Of a stretch of DNA of 64,000 bases, positions 45,740 to 55,954 are shown piece by piece. Numbering within the stretch: the first letter of the stretch is position 1; every line of letters starts with the position of its first letter. Origin of the DNA: Lysobacteraceae bacterium NML03-0222 (GTDB lineage: Bacteria; Pseudomonadota; Gammaproteobacteria; Xanthomonadales; Xanthomonadaceae); contig NWQM01000003.1 in assembly GCA_002798195.1 (NCBI GenBank), forward strand, positions 124,001 to 188,000, written 5' to 3'. Below the pieces are notes generated by a model. That model was not told the DNA's origin. It saw nothing but the letters and a program-made list of their open reading frames with translations, and ran no database searches. A program made the translations under genes and the position numbers.

Positions 45740-47278
45740 TCAATCTTCTTGGATATGCAGCTCGATGCCGAGTGCGCGCAGGTCGTGCGGCTGGCTCTCC
45801 AGATCGCTTTTGAGTAGCGGTTTGGCGGCCAGCCAGTCGCGGGGCAGGCTGAGCGTGAGCTGGCTGGCATTGGCCTGTAGTCTGGCGACCGACAGGTCGC
45901 GTGCCTTGTGCGAGCGATTGAGCACGACCGCCAGCCGCAGCAGAGCGGTGATGCGCCGGGTGGGCAGCAGCAGGCGTTCGGGGATGGCATTGAAGGCGTT
46001 TTTGGGAATGCTGCGGCGCTGGCAGCGCACCAGCACTGCCAATACCTGCTGCTGCTGGCGGCTGAAGCCGGAGATGTCGGAATGCTCCAGCAAATAGGCG
46101 CCATGCACATGGTGCTGGCTATGCGCCACTGCCAGGCCGATTTCATGCAGCCAGGCGGCCCAGCCCAGTTTGGCGCGGTCTTCGGCCTGCAACTCCCAGC
46201 GTGCGGCGACCTGGTCAAACAGGTGCATGGCGGTGGCTTCGACACGCTCGGCCTGCGCCTCGTCCACCGCATAGCGCGCCATCATCAGGTCGATGGCGGC
46301 ATCGCGCGGGTCATCGCCACTGCCGCGGCCAATCATGTCGTAGAGGATGCCTTCGCGCATCGCTGCGCGGCTGACGCTCATGCGCTCGATGCCAAGAGTA
46401 TTGAAAGCCGCCTCCAGAATCAGGATGCCGCCAGCAATCACTGGCTGGCGTTCGGCAGACAGGCCAGGCAGGTCGATGGCGGCGAGGCTGTCGGCCTGCA
46501 ATAGCCGCTCGCGGATTTTCGGTAGCGCCTGGGCGGTAATCGCGCCCTTGGTGAGCTTCATCTCGGTGCAAATCTTGCCAATGGCCTTGATGGTGCCGGA
46601 GGAGCCAATCACGTCATGCCAGCCGATACTGCGGTAGTGCTGGGCGAACTGCTGGAACTCGGCGGAGATTTCCGTCAGCGCCTGCTGCCACTTCTTGCGG
46701 CTCAATTTGCCGCTCGGGAAAAACCGGCGGGTGGTGGCGACGCAGCCCATTTGCAGGCTTTCGCGCTCGATGGCGTCCAGCCCGGTGCCGATGATGCACT
46801 CGGTAGAGCCACCGCCGATATCCATCACCAGATGCCGCTGTCCGGGCTCGGTGGGCTGGGCGCTGGCCACCCCGAGGTAAACCAGACGCGCTTCTTCGCG
46901 CCCGGCGACCACTTCGATGGCATGCCCGAGCGCCGCCTCGGCGGGGGTCAGAAAGCCCTGTGCATCTTTGAGTTTGCGAACCGTATTGGTGGCGATGGCG
47001 CGCACCCGCTCGGCCGGAATATCGCGGATGCGCTCGCCAAAGCGTGAGAGGCATTGCAGGGCGCGCTCGCGCACCTCGACGCTCAACCCGCCCTGGGCAT
47101 CCAGACCATCGGCCATGCGCACCATTTCGCGGATACGGTCAACCACCCGAATCTGGCCCTGCACATAGCGCGCCACAATCATGTGGAAGCTGTTCGAGCC
47201 AAGGTCGATGGCGGCCATCAGGTCGCCATCTTCGAGGGGGAGCGGGGCACTGAGTGCGGTGCGGCGGGCGCTGTTCAT
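45740..47278 (-). CDS. ppx: Exopolyphosphatase
   Basis: 512 residues, E. coli Ppx size. ASKHA-fold phosphatase: [16 protein letters not shown] (P-loop 1), [14 protein letters not shown] (P-loop 2) and [12 protein letters not shown], followed by a helical HD-like C-terminal half ([27 protein letters not shown] in parts). It removes terminal phosphates from polyP and may hydrolyse pppGpp. ATGA overlap with ppk upstream. Confidence 0.96.
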   Translation of the reverse strand: MNSARRTALSAPLPLEDGDLMAAIDLGSNSFHMIVARYVQGQIRVVDRIREMVRMADGLDAQGGLSVEVRERALQCLSRFGERIRDIPAERVRAIATNTVRKLKDAQGFLTPAEAALGHAIEVVAGREEARLVYLGVASAQPTEPGQRHLVMDIGGGSTECIIGTGLDAIERESLQMGCVATTRRFFPSGKLSRKKWQQALTEISAEFQQFAQHYRSIGWHDVIGSSGTIKAIGKICTEMKLTKGAITAQALPKIRERLLQADSLAAIDLPGLSAERQPVIAGGILILEAAFNTLGIERMSVSRAAMREGILYDMIGRGSGDDPRDAAIDLMMARYAVDEAQAERVEATAMHLFDQVAARWELQAEDRAKLGWAAWLHEIGLAVAHSQHHVHGAYLLEHSDISGFSRQQQQVLAVLVRCQRRSIPKNAFNAIPERLLLPTRRITALLRLAVVLNRSHKARDLSVARLQANASQLTLSLPRDWLAAKPLLKSDLESQPHDLRALGIELHIQED

Positions 47279-49368
47279 CCGCAGATTTTCTCAAGCAAAG
47301 CGGCCTGAGCGGAATAGGGCGCGACATTTTCCGGCACTTCTACGCGCCAATATTCGCCATTGGCCTGTAATTCCCAGGCGTTCTGATTGTCTGCCAGATA
47401 GTTGTCCAGGGTTTCGGCCTTGACCCGCTGCGCCAGTGTTTCATCCAGGATGGGGAAGCAGGTTTCCACCCGGCGCAGCAGATTGCGTTCCAGCCAGTCG
47501 GCACTGGCGCAGAACAGTTCCGGCTGGCCGTCATTGGCAAACCAATACACCCGGTGATGCTCCAGAAATTGGCCGACGATGGAGCGCACGCGGATGTTTT
47601 CGGAAATGCCGGGCACGCCCGGGCGCAGCGTGCAGGCGCCACGCACAATCAGGTCGATTTGCACGCCGGCCTGTGATGCCTCATACAGCGCACGAATCAC
47701 GCGCGGCTCGTTCAGGGCATTCATCTTGGCGATGATGCGTGCCGGTTTGCCGGCGCGTGCGTTTGCCGCCTCGCGCGCGATGCGCTCGAGCATGCCGGTA
47801 TGCAGAGTGAAGGGCGATTGCAAAAGGCGTTGCAGTTGCACCACCGGCGCAAGCCCGGAGAGCTGCTGGAAAATCTGATGGACATCGGCGCCAATGCCGG
47901 GGTCGGCAGTGATAAGGCCGATGTCGGTATAAACCCGCGCCGTGCCGCTGTGGTAGTTGCCGGTACCAAGATGCACATAGCGGCGCAGCCCTTCGGCCTC
48001 GCGGCGCACAATCAGCAGCATCTTGGCATGGGTTTTGTAGCCGACCACGCCGTACACCACTTGCACCCCGGCTTGTTGCAGGCGGTCGGCAAAGCCCAGA
48101 TTGGCTTCCTCGTCAAAGCGCGCGCGCAGCTCCACCACCGCGGTGACATCCTTGCCGTTGCGGGCGGCCTGTATCAGGCTCTCGACAATCGGCGAGTCCT
48201 TGCCGGTGCGGTACAAGGTCTGTTTGATGGCCAGCACATTGGGGTCTTCGGCGGCCTCGCGGATCAGGTCTTTCACCGGATTGAACGAGTCAAACGGGTG
48301 GTGCAGCAAGATATCGCCACGGGCAATGCGGCTGAACAGCGTTTCGGAATCATCCAGTTGGCGTGGATGCACCGGCGGGAACTTCAAGTCCGGGCGGCGC
48401 ACCGCGTCATACACCTGTACCACGCGATTGAGGTTGACCGGGCCGTTGATGCGGTACACCGCATCGGCGCTCAGCTCGAAGTTTTCCAGCAGCATCTGCA
48501 CGATGTCTTCGGGGCAGTTTTCGGCAATTTCCAGGCGCATCGCGCGCAGATAGCCGCGGCCAACCAGCTCATCGCGCAACGCCAGCGCCAGATTGTCCAC
48601 ATCCTCCTCATCGACTATCAGCTCGGAATTGCGGGTGACACGGAACTGGTAGGCGCCCTTGACCTTGAGCCCGGGGAACAGCTCGTCCATGAATGCCGAC
48701 AGCAGCGAGGAGAGAAACACGAAATCGTGGTAGCGGTCGCCATCACCATCGCGGTCGGGCATGCGGATGATGCGCGGCAATGAGCGCGGTGCGCGGACGA
48801 TGGCCAGATGCGCTTCGCGGCCGAAGGCATCGCGCCCTTCCAGGCGCACCACGATATTGAGCGATTTATTGAGAATCTGCGGGAAGGGATGCGCCGGGTC
48901 CAGCCCCAATGGCGAGAGCACCGGCATGATTTCCTTGCGGAAATAATCGCGCAGCCAGCGGGTTTGCTCGGCATTCCATTCGGTACGATCAAGCAGGCGG
49001 ATGCCTTCGGCCTCCAGCGCCGGGCGCAGCTCGTCGTAGAAGCAGCGGTATTGGGCGCTGACCAACTCGCTGGCACGCTCATGGATGCGTGCAAGGATAT
49101 TGCGGTGCGCCAGGCCATCGGCGGCGCGGGCATAGCCAAGGTCGGCCGCATGGCGCACGGTAGCGGCGCGGATTTCAAAGAACTCATCCAGGTTGGTGCA
49201 GGAAATGCACAGATAGCGCAGTCGCTCCAGCAGCGGTATGTCCGCATTTTGTGCCTGCGCCAGGACGCGGAAGTTGAAGTCCAGTTGCGACAGCTCGCGG
49301 TTGGCATACCACTGGGCGTCATTGAGATTGGTGGTGGGGGGCGTATCCATCGGGGCAGTGCCATTCAA
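47275..49368 (-). CDS. ppk: Polyphosphate kinase 1
   Basis: 697 residues. N domain (RELSQLDFNFRVLAQA, SCTNLDEFFEIR), head domain, and the phospholipase-D-like core with catalytic His in YKTHAKMLLIVRRE and HLGTGNYHSGTARVYTD. Reversible polymerisation of ATP gamma-phosphate into polyP on the inner membrane. The ATG at 49350 is an alternative start. Four-base overlaps with both ppx and phoR put polyP metabolism directly in the Pho operon. Confidence 0.97.
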   Translation of the reverse strand: MNGTAPMDTPPTTNLNDAQWYANRELSQLDFNFRVLAQAQNADIPLLERLRYLCISCTNLDEFFEIRAATVRHAADLGYARAADGLAHRNILARIHERASELVSAQYRCFYDELRPALEAEGIRLLDRTEWNAEQTRWLRDYFRKEIMPVLSPLGLDPAHPFPQILNKSLNIVVRLEGRDAFGREAHLAIVRAPRSLPRIIRMPDRDGDGDRYHDFVFLSSLLSAFMDELFPGLKVKGAYQFRVTRNSELIVDEEDVDNLALALRDELVGRGYLRAMRLEIAENCPEDIVQMLLENFELSADAVYRINGPVNLNRVVQVYDAVRRPDLKFPPVHPRQLDDSETLFSRIARGDILLHHPFDSFNPVKDLIREAAEDPNVLAIKQTLYRTGKDSPIVESLIQAARNGKDVTAVVELRARFDEEANLGFADRLQQAGVQVVYGVVGYKTHAKMLLIVRREAEGLRRYVHLGTGNYHSGTARVYTDIGLITADPGIGADVHQIFQQLSGLAPVVQLQRLLQSPFTLHTGMLERIAREAANARAGKPARIIAKMNALNEPRVIRALYEASQAGVQIDLIVRGACTLRPGVPGISENIRVRSIVGQFLEHHRVYWFANDGQPELFCASADWLERNLLRRVETCFPILDETLAQRVKAETLDNYLADNQNAWELQANGEYWRVEVPENVAPYSAQAALLEKICG

Positions 49369-50534
49369 GAGTGGGCGGGCGAGCGTAGCAGAGTGCGTGT
49401 GTTGGGAAATACACAGCGGAAAATGCTGCCCTGGCCGAGCTGGCTTTCGATTTCCAGATGCGCATCGTGCAGGCTCAGCACATGCTTGCAGATGGCAAGG
49501 CCAAGGCCGGTGCCGCCGCTTTCGCGGCTGCGGCTTTGCGAGACGCGATAAAAGCGCTCGGTCAGCCGTGGCAGATGTTGCGGGGCGATGCCGTAGCCAT
49601 TGTCCTGGACACTGAACACCGCGCCGCCTTGCGGCAGGGCGTCAAAACGGATGTCGATTCGGCCGCCGTCGGGGGTGTAGCGCACGGCATTGCTGATGAG
49701 GTTGGAGAACGCGCTATGCAGTTCTTTTTCCATGCCCAGCAGGTCAAGTCCGGCATCCTCGTGCAGCTGGATATGCTGCCGCCCCCTGGAAAGCCCTTCG
49801 GCCTCGCGCAGCAGGTTTTGCATGAGGGGCTGCATCGGCACTGGCTGTACGGCGATCGGTGCGGCGGCATCCAGACGCGAAAGCGTCAAAAGGTCATCCA
49901 CCAGTTGTTTCATGCGCTGCGATTGCTTGTGCATTTCCGGCACGATGCCCTGCCACTCGGGGGGCGCCTCGTCCTGGAGTATGTCCAGATAGCCATGCAG
50001 TACGGTCAGCGGCGTGCGCAACTCATGCGATACGGTGGCGACAAAATCACGGCGCATGTCTTCAAGGCGCAGCAGGCGGCTGACATCCTGCGCCATGAGC
50101 ATCGGCTGGCCCTGGCTGGAGCGCACAAACTCCAGCTTCAGGCGCAGTGAGGCATCTTGCGGGGCGGCCAGGTTCTGGCGCGCATCAGGCGCAGGGCTTG
50201 CCAGCCAGTCGGCCAGTTGCAGCGATGGCAGGCGCGTGGCGATGGCACAGCCAATATCCCCGGGGTAGGCCAGCCCCAACAGGCGCTGCGCGGCCTGGTT
50301 GAACCACAGCGCATGTTCGCGGCGCTCGTCCAGCAGCACGATGGCCTCGGGCAGGGCATCGAGCGCATCGCGGGCATGGCGCAGCTGCCGCAGCAGCAGG
50401 CGGCTGCGCTGGCGGGCGTGGCGCGGCGAGGGAAGAGGCGCAGGCTTGGTTTGCCCGCGCCAATACAGCCATGCACACAGCACGGCAAGGATGAGGCAGA
50501 GCAGCGACAAGGCAGCGGTGGGCGTAAGACTCAT
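49365..50534 (-). CDS. phoR: Phosphate regulon sensor histidine kinase PhoR
   Basis: 389 residues. One N-terminal membrane helix (ALSLLCLILAVLCAWLYW), basic linker, PAS-like region (AIVLLDERREHALWFNQAA), HisKA with DFVATVSHELRTPLTVLHG in parts (phospho-His), HATPase_c with NLISNAVRYTP, DNGYGIAPQHL and GTGLGLAICKHVL. Short, lacking a periplasmic sensor, as expected of a PhoR that reads Pst/PhoU. Overlaps phoB by 4 bp. Confidence 0.95.
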   Translation of the reverse strand: MSLTPTAALSLLCLILAVLCAWLYWRGQTKPAPLPSPRHARQRSRLLLRQLRHARDALDALPEAIVLLDERREHALWFNQAAQRLLGLAYPGDIGCAIATRLPSLQLADWLASPAPDARQNLAAPQDASLRLKLEFVRSSQGQPMLMAQDVSRLLRLEDMRRDFVATVSHELRTPLTVLHGYLDILQDEAPPEWQGIVPEMHKQSQRMKQLVDDLLTLSRLDAAAPIAVQPVPMQPLMQNLLREAEGLSRGRQHIQLHEDAGLDLLGMEKELHSAFSNLISNAVRYTPDGGRIDIRFDALPQGGAVFSVQDNGYGIAPQHLPRLTERFYRVSQSRSRESGGTGLGLAICKHVLSLHDAHLEIESQLGQGSIFRCVFPNTRTLLRSPAHS

Positions 50535-51235
50535 GCCGTGGTGGTGGAAAAGCGGTAGCCGGTACCGCGCACAGTTTGCACCATCTCTTGCAGCTGATAC
50601 GGCTCCAGGGCGCGGCGCAGGCGGCGGATATGCACATCCACGGTGCGCTCCTCGATATAGCTCTCGCCGCCCCAGACATGGTCGAGCAATTGCGCGCGGG
50701 TATAGACCCGCTCCGGGTGCGACATGAAAAAGTGCAGCAGCCGATATTCGCTGGGCCCCAGTTGCAGGCTGACTTCCGCCTCGTCCTGCATGGCAAATAC
50801 GCGGTGGGCGATGGTGTCGATGCGCAGCGCGCCCTGCTTGAGCTGTCCGGCCTCGTCCTCGGCCTGGCTGCGGCGCAGCACCGCACGGATGCGCGCCAGC
50901 AGCTCGCGGGTGGAAAACGGTTTGATGACGTAATCATCCACCCCCGATTCCAAGCCAATCACGCGGTCATCCTCTTCGCCGCGCGCGGTCAGCATGATGA
51001 TGGGAATCTCGCGCGCGAGGGTATCGCGCCGCCAGCGCCGGGCCAGCTCCAAACCACTGCCGCCGGGTAACATCCAGTCCAGCAAAATCAAATCCGGTGC
51101 GCTGCGGTTGATGGCTTCCAGTGCTTCGGCGGCATCACCGGCCTGCTGCACCAGATAGTTTTCGCGGCGCAGGGCAAAGGCCACCATCTCGCGGATGGCC
51201 GGCTCGTCATCGACAATCAGGATGGTCTTGGGCAT
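50531..51235 (-). CDS. phoB: Phosphate regulon response regulator PhoB
   Basis: 234 residues. Receiver domain with acidic pocket DDE (9-11), phospho-acceptor Asp53 in LLDWMLPGG, the Thr switch in MLTARGEE and Lys in YVIKPFS. OmpR-type winged helix C-terminus (LGPSEYRLLHFFMSHPERVYTRAQLLDHVWG in parts, RTVDVHIRRLRRAL). Binds Pho boxes such as those at 55874 and 57282. Confidence 0.97.
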   Translation of the reverse strand: MPKTILIVDDEPAIREMVAFALRRENYLVQQAGDAAEALEAINRSAPDLILLDWMLPGGSGLELARRWRRDTLAREIPIIMLTARGEEDDRVIGLESGVDDYVIKPFSTRELLARIRAVLRRSQAEDEAGQLKQGALRIDTIAHRVFAMQDEAEVSLQLGPSEYRLLHFFMSHPERVYTRAQLLDHVWGGESYIEERTVDVHIRRLRRALEPYQLQEMVQTVRGTGYRFSTTTA

Positions 51236-51238
51236 GGC

Positions 51239-51946
51239 TCAGGCGGGCGCGAGGTCGCTGCTGTGGTCGCGTTTTTCGCGCGGCGGCAGCGGCAGGGTGG
51301 GGTGGACGCGATACCAGACGTTTTCGGCGATATTGGTGGCATGGTCGCCGATGCGCTCCAAATTCTTGGCCATGAACAACAGATGGGTGCAGGCCTGGAC
51401 ATTGCGCGCATCCTGCATCATGTAGGCGGACAGTTCGCGGAACAGCGCGGTATGCAGCATGTCCACTTCCGCATCGCGCTCACGCACCCGCTGTGCGGCT
51501 TCGGCATCAAGCTCGGCATAGGCGCGCAGCACATCGCGCATCTGCTGGATCACGCGCATACCCAGCTCGCGCAGCGCCGGGATTTGCGGCATCGGCAGGC
51601 TGGCGTTGAGGACGATGGCGCGCTTGGCGAGGTTGGCGGCATAGTCGCCAGCGCGCTCGATATCCGAGGCAATCCGCAAGGCCGCCAGAATCACCCGCAG
51701 GTCGCTGGCCAGCGGCCCGCGCAGGGCGAGCTTCATCACCCCCTGGCTGATGTCTTCTTCCAGCTGGTCGATGGCGGCATCGTTGTCGATGATATGCCGG
51801 GCGAGCTGGTCATCGCGGCGCGCCAGCGCGTCCAGCGCCGCTTCCAGCTGGGCAATCGCCATCGCCCCCATGCGCTGGATTTCGTCGGAGAGATGCTGCT
51901 GCTCTTCGTCGTAAGAGCGGACGATATGGTCGTGTTCCTGGTTCAT
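51239..51946 (-). CDS. phoU: Phosphate transport accessory protein PhoU
   Basis: 235 residues, two three-helix PhoU repeats, each with the E/D-rich metal-binding motif (DAAIDQLEEDISQGVMKLAL, and DAEVDMLHTALFRELS in the second). Links PstB to PhoR and represses the regulon when phosphate is ample. It lies between pstB and phoB. Confidence 0.96.
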   Translation of the reverse strand: MNQEHDHIVRSYDEEQQHLSDEIQRMGAMAIAQLEAALDALARRDDQLARHIIDNDAAIDQLEEDISQGVMKLALRGPLASDLRVILAALRIASDIERAGDYAANLAKRAIVLNASLPMPQIPALRELGMRVIQQMRDVLRAYAELDAEAAQRVRERDAEVDMLHTALFRELSAYMMQDARNVQACTHLLFMAKNLERIGDHATNIAENVWYRVHPTLPLPPREKRDHSSDLAPA

Positions 51947-51963
51947 GTCGGTTTCCTTGCGGC

Positions 51964-52773
51964 TCAGCCAAAGCGGCCGGTGATGTAGTCCTCGGTCTGC
52001 TGTTTGGCAGGCGCGGAAAACAGTTGCGTGGTGGCGGCGTGCTCGATGAGATTGCCCAGATACATGAAGGCGGTGTAGTCCGATACGCGCGCGGCCTGCT
52101 GCATATTGTGGGTGACGATGAGGATGGTGTAGCGGCCTTTGAGTTCTTCAATCAGCTGCTCGATGCGGCTGGTGGAAATCGGGTCCAGCGCCGAGGTCGG
52201 CTCGTCCAGCAACAACACTTCCGGGCGCAGCGCCACCGCGCGGGCGATGCACAGGCGCTGCTGCTGGCCGCCGGAAAGCCCAAGCGCGCTCTGCCCCAGC
52301 TTGTCCTTGACTTCATCCCAGAGCGCGCCCTGGCGCAGCGCTTCTTCCACCCGGTCATTCATTTCGCTCTTGCCGAGCTTTTCATGATGGCGGATACCGT
52401 AGGCGATGTTCTCGTAAATGGTCATCGGAAACGGCACCGGCTTCTGGAACACCATGCCGATTTTGCTGCGCAGGCGGTTCATCGAATAACGCGCATCGAG
52501 GATGTTCTCGCCATCAAGCAGGATTTCGCCGGAGGCCACCAGCCCCGGATACAGCGAATAAATGCGGTTATAGGTGCGCAACAGGGTGGACTTGCCGCAG
52601 CCGGAGGGGCCAATCAGGGCGGTGACCTGGTGCTCGGGAATATCAAGGTGAATATCCTTGAGCACATGCGCATTGCCATAGTGGAAATTCAGCCCGCGGG
52701 TGGCGATTTTTACCGGGTGCGGGGTGTTGTCGGGGCGGTGTTGGACTTCGGTAATGAGATGGGGAGCAGTCAT
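51964..52773 (-). CDS. pstB: Phosphate ABC transporter ATPase PstB
   Basis: 269 residues. Walker [10 protein letters not shown] (55-63), PstB-type [20 protein letters not shown] in parts, signature LSGGQQQR, Walker [17 protein letters not shown], switch His in [14 protein letters not shown]. Typical length. Confidence 0.97.
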   Translation of the reverse strand: MTAPHLITEVQHRPDNTPHPVKIATRGLNFHYGNAHVLKDIHLDIPEHQVTALIGPSGCGKSTLLRTYNRIYSLYPGLVASGEILLDGENILDARYSMNRLRSKIGMVFQKPVPFPMTIYENIAYGIRHHEKLGKSEMNDRVEEALRQGALWDEVKDKLGQSALGLSGGQQQRLCIARAVALRPEVLLLDEPTSALDPISTSRIEQLIEELKGRYTILIVTHNMQQAARVSDYTAFMYLGNLIEHAATTQLFSAPAKQQTEDYITGRFG

Positions 52774-52788
52774 GGATGGACTCCAGAA

Positions 52789-53652
52789 TCAATCATGCGC
52801 CACGCGCTTGCGCAGCAGCAAAGTGCGCGCCAGAAGGCTCACGCACAGCACGAACAGGGTGATGAACAGCGCACCGGCCCAGGCCAGGTTTTCCCAGTTC
52901 TCGAAACCTGAACCGGCAAATTTGTACATCACCAGCGGAATGGCCGACATCGGGCCGCTGGGGTCGAGGCTGAAGAACTCGTTGCCAAAGGCGGTGAACA
53001 GCAGTGGCGCGGTTTCGCCGCTGATGCGGGCGAGTGCCAGCAGCACGCCGGTGACGATGCCGGGCAGTGCCGAGCGGTACAGCACTTGCAGGGTGACCTT
53101 CCATTGCGGGATGCCCAGCGAAAGCGCTGCCTCACGCATCTGCACCGGCACCAAGCTCAGCATTTCGTCGGTGGTGCGCACCACCACCGGCAAGACGATG
53201 AAGGCCAGCGCAATCGCCCCGGCAATGGCCGAGAAATTGCCGCCGGTCTGCACCACGAACAAGGCATAGACAAACAGGCCGAGCACGATGGAGGGGGCAG
53301 AGAGCAGCAGGTCGTTGACAAAGCGCACCACCGCGGCAAGGCGGCTGCCCTTGCCGTATTCGGCCAGCCAAGTGCCGGCGGCGATGCCCAGCGGCGTGCC
53401 GATGCCCACGCCCATGGCGCACATCATCAGGCTGCCGATGATGGCATTGCGCAGCCCGCCCTCGGTCATCGGCGGTGGCTGATCCTGGGTCAGCAGCGAC
53501 CATTGCAAATGGCCAAGCCCCTTGCTGATGAGTGTCCACAAAATCCAGCCCAGGAAAAACAGGCCGATGCCCGCAGCCAGGCAGGAGAGCGTCACCGCGA
53601 TGATGTTGGTGAAATGGCGACGGCGGTAAATCGACAGGCTTTGGGGATTCAT
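52789..53652 (-). CDS. pstA: Phosphate ABC transporter permease PstA
   Basis: 287 residues, six hydrophobic helices with the BPD_transp_1 domain; the coupling loop SLVPVQMREAALSLGIPQWKVTLQVLYRSALPGI in parts carries the EAA-like motif. Its start codon abuts the pstC stop (1-bp overlap). Confidence 0.96.
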   Translation of the reverse strand: MNPQSLSIYRRRHFTNIIAVTLSCLAAGIGLFFLGWILWTLISKGLGHLQWSLLTQDQPPPMTEGGLRNAIIGSLMMCAMGVGIGTPLGIAAGTWLAEYGKGSRLAAVVRFVNDLLLSAPSIVLGLFVYALFVVQTGGNFSAIAGAIALAFIVLPVVVRTTDEMLSLVPVQMREAALSLGIPQWKVTLQVLYRSALPGIVTGVLLALARISGETAPLLFTAFGNEFFSLDPSGPMSAIPLVMYKFAGSGFENWENLAWAGALFITLFVLCVSLLARTLLLRKRVAHD

Positions 53653-54623
53653 CAGTTGCCCTCCTTGCGTGCCAGGTGGCGCAGCATCAGCCGCGCCAGG
53701 GTCAACACCACCAGGGTCACCACAAACAGCATGAAGCCCAGCAGCAGCAGCGCCGAGCGGTAGGTTTCGGTGGCTTCGCCAAAGTCGTTGGCAATCAGCG
53801 CGGCGATGGTGGTGGACGGCTCAAGCAGCGAAGTGGTGAACTGGGTGCTGTTGCCGATGACAAAGGCCACCGCCATGGTTTCGCCCAGCGCCCGTCCCAG
53901 TCCCAGAAAAATCCCACCCAGCACGGCGGTGCGGGTATAGGGCAGCACGATGTCCCAGCTCACTTCCCAGCGCGTGGCGCCGAGCGCATAGGCTGATTCT
54001 TTAAGCCGGGTGGGTACGGTCAGGAACACTTCGCGCATCACCGAGCTGATGAACGGAATCACCATGATGGCGAGCACGATGCCGGAGGTGAGCATGCCGG
54101 CGGCAATTGGCGGGCCCTGGAACAGCGAGCCGATCAGGGGCAGCGGCGCCAGATATTTATCCAGCAGCGGCAGCAGGTATTCGCGCATCACCGGCATCAG
54201 CACGAAAAACCCCCACATGCCATAGATGATGGAGGGGATGCCGGCCAGCAGTTCGATGGCCGAGCCGAGGATGCCGCGCAGCTTGCGCGGCGCGACTTCG
54301 GTCAGGAAAAAGGCGATGCCAAAACTCAGCGGCACGGCGAGCAGCATGGCGATGGCGGCGGTGACCAGGGTGCCGTAAATCGGCACCAGCGCGCCGTAGC
54401 GGTTTTCCACCGGATTCCATTCGCTGCTGGTGAAGAACGCCAGCCCCTGGCTTTGCAGTGCCTCACGCCCCTGCCACAGCATGGAGATGGCCGCAGCGGC
54501 CAGAATCATCAAAACCAGCACCGCGGCGCTGGTCAACATCAAGCGAAATAATTGGTCATTGCGCGCATCACGCTGCGCTGGGGCGGCGGATGCGGCAAGG
54601 TTTTGCATGGAGGTCGCATTCAT
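53652..54623 (-). CDS. pstC: Phosphate ABC transporter permease PstC
   Basis: 323 residues, six or more helices. PstC-type features: FFTSSEWNPVENRYGALVPIYGTL in parts in the first periplasmic part, and the coupling loop TVPTRLKESAYALGATRWEVSWDIVLPYTR in parts. It is separated from pstS by 109 bp containing a weak CCCTGC/GCAGGG hairpin, which may lower expression of the permeases relative to the binding protein. Confidence 0.96.
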   Translation of the reverse strand: MNATSMQNLAASAAPAQRDARNDQLFRLMLTSAAVLVLMILAAAAISMLWQGREALQSQGLAFFTSSEWNPVENRYGALVPIYGTLVTAAIAMLLAVPLSFGIAFFLTEVAPRKLRGILGSAIELLAGIPSIIYGMWGFFVLMPVMREYLLPLLDKYLAPLPLIGSLFQGPPIAAGMLTSGIVLAIMVIPFISSVMREVFLTVPTRLKESAYALGATRWEVSWDIVLPYTRTAVLGGIFLGLGRALGETMAVAFVIGNSTQFTTSLLEPSTTIAALIANDFGEATETYRSALLLLGFMLFVVTLVVLTLARLMLRHLARKEGN

Positions 54624-54732
54624 TGCAAACAGTCATGGACATATAAGAAAGGGGGCATCCTTGCCCGACAAGCCCTGCCAATCCTTGCAGGGGGCCTCAT
54701 GAGCCGCTGGAGTTGCCATTTCAGGCTTTGGT

Positions 54733-55812
54733 TTACAGCGCACGCCAGTAGTTTTCGATTTGCGTCACCAGCTCTGGCGGCAGCGGCACATAGTCCAGCG
54801 ACCTGGCTTGCTCCTGTCCCTCGCTCAACGCCCATTTGAAGAAAGCCAGCGTGGCGGCCTGTTTTTCGGCATTCTTGGGCTGCTTGTAAACCAGCATGAA
54901 ATTGGTCGCGGTGATTGGCCAGGCATCGGCGCCGGGGGCATTGGTGATCACCAGGTTGAAGTCCGAAGCGCTGGCCCAATCGGCGCTGGCCGCAGCGGCG
55001 GAGAAGCTCTCGGCATTGGGTTCGACCCAATTGCCTGCGGCGTTTTGCATGGCGGCATAGGGCATCTGGTTTTGCAGTGCGTAGGAAAGCTCGACATAGC
55101 CAATCGAGCCCTTGATTTGCTTGACGTAGGCAGCCACGCCCTCATTGCCCTTGCCGCCCATGCCCACCGGGAAGTTCACCGTCGTGCCTTCGCCGATTTT
55201 TTCCTTCCAGCTACTGCTCACCTTGGAGAGGTAATTGGTGAAGTTGAAAGTGGTGCCCGAGCCATCCGAACGACGCACCACATTGATTTTTTCAGAAGGC
55301 AGGCTAAGGCCGGGGTTTTCGGCAGCCAACTTGGCATCATTCCAGTGGGTGATGCTGCCCAGATAGATTTCAGCCAGCGTCGTGCCGGAGATGCGCAGCT
55401 GCCCCGGCGCAATGCCTTGCAGATTGAATACCGGCACCACGCCACCGATGGCCGAGGGGAACTGCGCCAGCCCGGCTTCGGCCAGCTCCTCCGAGGACAG
55501 CGGACGGTCGGTGGAGCCAAAATCCACCGTGCCGGCCTTGACCTGGGCGATGCCGCCGCCCGAGCCGATCGACTGGTAATTGACCTTGCCGCCGGTGGCT
55601 TGGTTGTAATCAGCCGACCAGCGCGACATCAGTGGGTAGATGAAGCTCGCGCCGGCGCCGGTGATATCGGCGGCAATTGGGGCGCCAGCCTGGGCTGCAT
55701 TGTCGGCGCCCGTTCCGGGTGCAGTGCTGGAGGCGGAGCCGCCACCACAGGCAGCCAGGGCAGTGGCAGAGAGGGCGGCAACAACGGCAAGACGCAAAGA
55801 AACGGTTTTCAT
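54733..55812 (-). CDS. pstS: Phosphate-binding lipoprotein PstS
   Basis: 359 residues from MKTVSLRLAVV. Lipobox ATALAAC (Cys about 21), so membrane-anchored rather than free. PstS motifs: ITGAGASFIYPLMSRWSADY in parts, GSGGGIAQVKAGTVDFGSTDRPLS in parts, VVRRSDGSGTTFNFTNYLSK and GSIGYVELSY, with Asp, Ser, Thr and Arg phosphate ligands. First gene of the operon; a Pho box lies 62 bp upstream. Confidence 0.97.
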   Translation of the reverse strand: MKTVSLRLAVVAALSATALAACGGGSASSTAPGTGADNAAQAGAPIAADITGAGASFIYPLMSRWSADYNQATGGKVNYQSIGSGGGIAQVKAGTVDFGSTDRPLSSEELAEAGLAQFPSAIGGVVPVFNLQGIAPGQLRISGTTLAEIYLGSITHWNDAKLAAENPGLSLPSEKINVVRRSDGSGTTFNFTNYLSKVSSSWKEKIGEGTTVNFPVGMGGKGNEGVAAYVKQIKGSIGYVELSYALQNQMPYAAMQNAAGNWVEPNAESFSAAAASADWASASDFNLVITNAPGADAWPITATNFMLVYKQPKNAEKQAATLAFFKWALSEGQEQARSLDYVPLPPELVTQIENYWRAL

Positions 55813-55873
55813 CGAAAATTCCTTGGGACAAAAATCACGCCCTGGGCGTGTTGGCATATCAAAGCGCAAAAAA

Positions 55874-55891
55874 ATGACAGCTTTGTGACAG
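55874..55891 (-). promoter_or_regulatory. Pho box upstream of pstS
   Basis: On the minus strand CTGTCAC-AAAG-CTGTCAT: two 7-bp PhoB half-sites in direct repeat with 11-bp periodicity, 62 bp before the pstS start. Confidence 0.88.
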
Positions 55892-55911
55892 TGGAATTTC
55901 GATGAGATGAA

Positions 55912-55948
55912 AAATTGAAAAGCCCTGAGTCAGATAGCTCAGGGCTTT
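55912..55948 (-). terminator. Intrinsic terminator after the OprP-type porin gene
   Basis: AAAGCCCTGAG pairs with CTCAGGGCTTT around 9 bases, followed on the minus strand by TCAATTTTT. Confidence 0.8.
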
Positions 55949-55954
55949 GTGGCA

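Noticed and set aside
54624..54732. Possible second Pho box or promoter between pstS and pstC
   Set aside because: Only a single weak half-site-like string and a 6-bp hairpin are present; not enough for a regulatory call.
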